DNA of 64,000 nt from Marinirhabdus gelatinilytica (GTDB lineage Bacteria; Bacteroidota; Bacteroidia; Flavobacteriales; Flavobacteriaceae), in assembly GCF_003353425.1 (NCBI RefSeq), contig NZ_QRAO01000001.1, forward strand, positions 248,001 through 312,000. The letters run 5' to 3'. Shown piece by piece: positions 61,811 to 64,000 of the stretch. The notes beneath the pieces were generated by a model. That model made no database searches and was not told where the DNA came from. It saw only the letters and a program-made list of their open reading frames with translations. A program made the translations under genes and the position numbers. Positions within the stretch are counted from its first letter, which is position 1, and each line of letters begins with the position of its first letter.

Positions 61811-62446
61811 ATGAGCAAAAAACAAAAATTCTATGTAGTATGGTATGGCAATCCCGCCGGGATATTTGGTAGCTGGAAAGAGTGCCAATTATCTATTAGA
61901 GGAGTGAGCGGGGCGCAGTACAAATCGTTCCCCACCTTTGCAGAAGCCAAAAAGGCCTACAATAAAGAATATGCAGATTATAAGGGTAAGAACACCAAAA
62001 AGAAAACCCTCACTAAAGAACAGTTGGCAAAAATTGGCGAACCCAACCTATATAGCATTGCCGTAGATGCAGCATCCAGCGGTAATCCTGGCAAGATGGA
62101 ATACCGTGGGGTAGATACACAGACCCACAAGCAGTTGTTTCATCAAGGTCCTTTCCAGCAAGGCACCAATAATATTGGTGAGTTTTTAGCGCTTGTTCAT
62201 GGCATTGCCTACTTAAAACAGCAAAAAAGTGATCGTATACTCTATACAGATTCCCGTATAGCCATGGGCTGGGTACGTAAGAAAAAATGTAATACCAAGC
62301 TCAAGAAGACCCAAAAAAATGCAAAACTGTTCGAGCTGGTGGCACGGGCAGAGCACTGGTTAAAAACCAACAGCTACCAAACTAAAATTGTGAAATGGGA
62401 GACCAAGGCCTGGGGAGAAATTCCCGCTGATTTTGGGAGGAAGTAA
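61811..62446 (+). CDS. Ribonuclease H with viroplasmin-type N-terminal domain
   Basis: 211 residues from the ATG at 61811 (one base after the purN stop). About 3-48 form the viroplasmin/caulimovirus-like hybrid-binding domain ('FYVVWYGNPAGIFGSWKEC...YKSFPTFAEAKKAY'). About 75-205 form RNase HI with the acidic residues in 'AVDAASSGNPG', 'NNIGEFLALVHG' and 'LYTDSRIAMGW'. It removes RNA from RNA-DNA hybrids. Confidence 0.93.
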   Translation: MSKKQKFYVVWYGNPAGIFGSWKECQLSIRGVSGAQYKSFPTFAEAKKAYNKEYADYKGKNTKKKTLTKEQLAKIGEPNLYSIAVDAASSGNPGKMEYRGVDTQTHKQLFHQGPFQQGTNNIGEFLALVHGIAYLKQQKSDRILYTDSRIAMGWVRKKKCNTKLKKTQKNAKLFELVARAEHWLKTNSYQTKIVKWETKAWGEIPADFGRK

Positions 62447-62447
62447 T

Positions 62448-63065
62448 TTAGTTATTATCTACCCGCCACTTTATATCCAGTTTTATAACCAAGTCGTCAA
62501 TATCGTTCACCGCGTTATCTATCGCAAAGCTCAACATATCACCAGCATTGAAATCTAGATTATAGCTTGAGTTCCTATATTGTAGCGTAAATGGGTTTAG
62601 TACAAAAACACCATCAAGTTCTGGAAGTAAATTGTTATTGGCAACTGCAACGCCATTTTTAAACAGGGTAATTTCTCTTTGGTTATCATCATCCGTCGCG
62701 CTTATGGTAATGCCCACGATAGTCCCATCAAAAGGCATTCTAGGACCATTTTGCAAGTCACCACCACCAAATTCTATCTCGGCTGGGTCTGATCCAGCGC
62801 CCAAGCGCCCGTATTCCAAAGTTGTATTTTCAACGCTCAACCATTTGTCACGTGCTGCATCAAAAAGGAAAAGTTTATTATCTATCACTGCCATCTGGCC
62901 AGTGTTTCTTCCGGAGGGGTTTGTTTGGGGCACCAATTCTAATGCAGCGATACCGTCGGTTTCTGTTTTTATCTCAAGCATTGCCGTTGGCTCGGTAGTC
63001 CCTATGCCCATTTGCGCCATAAGGCTTAATGGCAAGAAAGACAGTATGTATATAAGTTTTTTCAT
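62448..63065 (-). CDS. Secreted protein, paralogue A of tandem pair
   Basis: 205 residues from the ATG at 63065. Signal peptide about 1-18 (ending LMAQ), then MGIGTTEPTAMLEI, a motif shared with phage-tail-fibre-like and adhesin stalk proteins, and 'GQMAVIDNKLFLFDAARDKWLSVE'. The rest is beta-rich. It is paralogous to the next gene over most of its length. No sorting tail is visible. Role unknown; possibly surface adhesion. Confidence 0.75.
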   Translation of the reverse strand: MKKLIYILSFLPLSLMAQMGIGTTEPTAMLEIKTETDGIAALELVPQTNPSGRNTGQMAVIDNKLFLFDAARDKWLSVENTTLEYGRLGAGSDPAEIEFGGGDLQNGPRMPFDGTIVGITISATDDDNQREITLFKNGVAVANNNLLPELDGVFVLNPFTLQYRNSSYNLDFNAGDMLSFAIDNAVNDIDDLVIKLDIKWRVDNN

Positions 63066-63085
63066 CTTTACTGTTTTTGAAAAGT

Positions 63086-63676
63086 TTATTGTCTCCATTT
63101 CGACCATATTACCATAGACACGTCCTTAACCGATCCTGTAGTATCGTCATCTACTTTTACCAAAAAATAGTCTCCGGCTGAAAAATCGATATTGAGGTCT
63201 GTGAGCAACAACCTTCCGTCTACCAAATTGTAGTTGTGCGTTTGTATAAGGTTTCTTAAACTGTTATAAACCTCAAGTGTAATTCCCTTGGTTAGACTTC
63301 CTCCTGAAGAGTTTATCGCCGCATACACAACAGTTCCATTATAGGGCATATTAGGCCCATTATTCTGTATATCGCCTGCATATTCCAGATTTTTGTTGTT
63401 TAGATCCCCTTCAAGACCAAAGGTTACCGTGGAAGATTCTACAGTCAACCATTTGCTTCTAGTAGCATCAAAAAGATACAATCTATCGCCAATGACCGAA
63501 ATTTGTCCTGCGGCTGAACCTACCGGTGTAGTTTGTGGGTTTAATTGTAAGGTGGGCAAACCAGATGCTGTTGAATTAACCTCTAGTTCTGCTGAAGGAT
63601 TTGTTGTGCCAATTCCTACTTGTGCGAAAGTTAAAAAACCACATAAAAATGTAGCGTAAAATAGTAGTTGTTTCAT
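63086..63676 (-). CDS. Secreted protein, paralogue B of tandem pair
   Basis: 196 residues from the ATG at 63676. Signal peptide about 1-19 (ending FAQ), then VGIGTTNPSAELEV and 'GQISVIGDRLYLFDATRSKWLTVE', mirroring paralogue A, with a diverged beta-rich C-terminus. The 20-base gap to paralogue A suggests cotranscription. Confidence 0.75.
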   Translation of the reverse strand: MKQLLFYATFLCGFLTFAQVGIGTTNPSAELEVNSTASGLPTLQLNPQTTPVGSAAGQISVIGDRLYLFDATRSKWLTVESSTVTFGLEGDLNNKNLEYAGDIQNNGPNMPYNGTVVYAAINSSGGSLTKGITLEVYNSLRNLIQTHNYNLVDGRLLLTDLNIDFSAGDYFLVKVDDDTTGSVKDVSMVIWSKWRQ

Positions 63677-63992
63677 AATCAATAATTTGGGGTGCTTCAA
63701 AACTATAGATAAAAGAAATAAGTGCCATTGTAGCTTAACGAGTTTATGCTGTATTTTATCGAAAAAATCGTCTATTTTTTAAATTTTGTAGGAAATCAAC
63801 GTCAACTTTGAAGCTCCAACACGATAAAGCAATTTATTTTTTCGGCCAAATGTTGACACAAATCTGATTAAGATTAGAGACAATTTAAAGCAAATGATTT
63901 AACACTTCTATTTTAAGAAGAGTGCTCTCATAAATAGTTATGTCTTTTAGGAAGATTCCCCGTATATTTGCACCTTCATTTCAAATACTGCT
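63677..63992. other. 316-base intergenic region before a gene at the window edge
   Basis: AT-rich with no open frame of note. It contains a 30-base hyphenated dyad (CTATTT...AGAG-TG-CTCT...AAATAG, 63908-63937) and a -7 box TATATTTG at 63963-63970 that points toward the edge gene. Confidence 0.5.
63963..63970 (+). promoter_or_regulatory. -7 box TATATTTG upstream of the edge gene
   Basis: A perfect TAnnTTTG 22 bases before the ATG at 63993. Confidence 0.5.
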
Positions 63993-64000
63993 ATGAGTAA
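63993..64000 (+). CDS. Start of a gene running off the window
   Basis: Only ATGAGTAA is visible (Met-Ser-...). The product cannot be named. The promoter and spacing upstream make a start here likely. Confidence 0.3.

Overview
The window looks like a chromosome segment from a member of the Flavobacteriaceae (phylum Bacteroidota). The evidence is of four kinds. Several genes belong to families typical of this group: an IPExxxVDY-type protein, DUF6090, DUF4286, DUF6428, and a DUF1800/DUF1501 pair with a type IX secretion sorting tail. Promoters match the Bacteroidota TTTG-N18-22-TAnnTTTG form. Shine-Dalgarno sequences are scarce. Base composition is moderate to AT-rich. No rRNA, tRNA, CRISPR array or transposase was seen.

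Layout. 1-5.7 kb (+): end of a TPR gene, DUF6090, DUF4286, rsmA, mgtE, a thioesterase, a 2-hydroxyacid dehydrogenase, DUF1801 and VOC proteins. 5.7-10.9 kb (+): a tandem TM2 pair, an ArsR/DUF6428/arsenate-reductase cluster with no efflux pump, a His/Met-rich lipoprotein, a flavodoxin-family protein and DUF1206. 10.9-14.5 kb (-): a two-domain acyltransferase, aspartate kinase and a GNAT enzyme, divergent from fbp. 15.6-20 kb (+): a translationally coupled small-GTPase locus. It has two Rab/Ras-like GTPases, each overlapping by 4 bp a partner with the same PAS-like N-terminus. One partner is a histidine kinase with a pseudo-receiver; the other is a shortened, His-less copy. Upstream lie a coiled-coil protein and a protein with a predicted Roadblock/longin-like C-terminus. 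20.6-26.4 kb (+): the four-gene ligase-associated DNA repair cluster (exonuclease, ligase, helicase, PdeM), with an in-frame amber codon in the helicase.

26.5-34.4 kb (+): secreted DUF1800/DUF1501 proteins, metG, an HDAC-like deacetylase and an unknown exported protein. 34.5-37.4 kb (-): recQ, a GIY-YIG protein and a short ssb. 37.7-39.2 kb: two orphan genes, each bounded by its own inverted repeat and followed by an attC-like dyad; this resembles an integron-type cassette array without canonical boxes. 39.3-46.4 kb: a class V aminotransferase-fold enzyme, a methyltransferase, rseP (-), SCO, and the feoA-feoB-small Cys-rich protein operon. 46.9-52.9 kb (-): a Mn/Zn-type ABC importer operon led by a DtxR/MntR-type regulator. 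A four-helix-bundle gene with terminal inverted repeats sits inside this operon. 53-64 kb: YciI-like, CYTH and NAD(P)H-binding proteins, dinB, an SH3 lipoprotein, pyk, an IPExxxVDY-type protein, rnc-fabF-acpP, purN, RNase H and two paralogous secreted proteins.

The most noteworthy systems are the paired GTPase/degenerate-kinase locus (15.6-20.0 kb), the attC-like cassette pair (37.7-39.2 kb) and the inverted-repeat-bounded four-helix-bundle element (49.18-49.63 kb).
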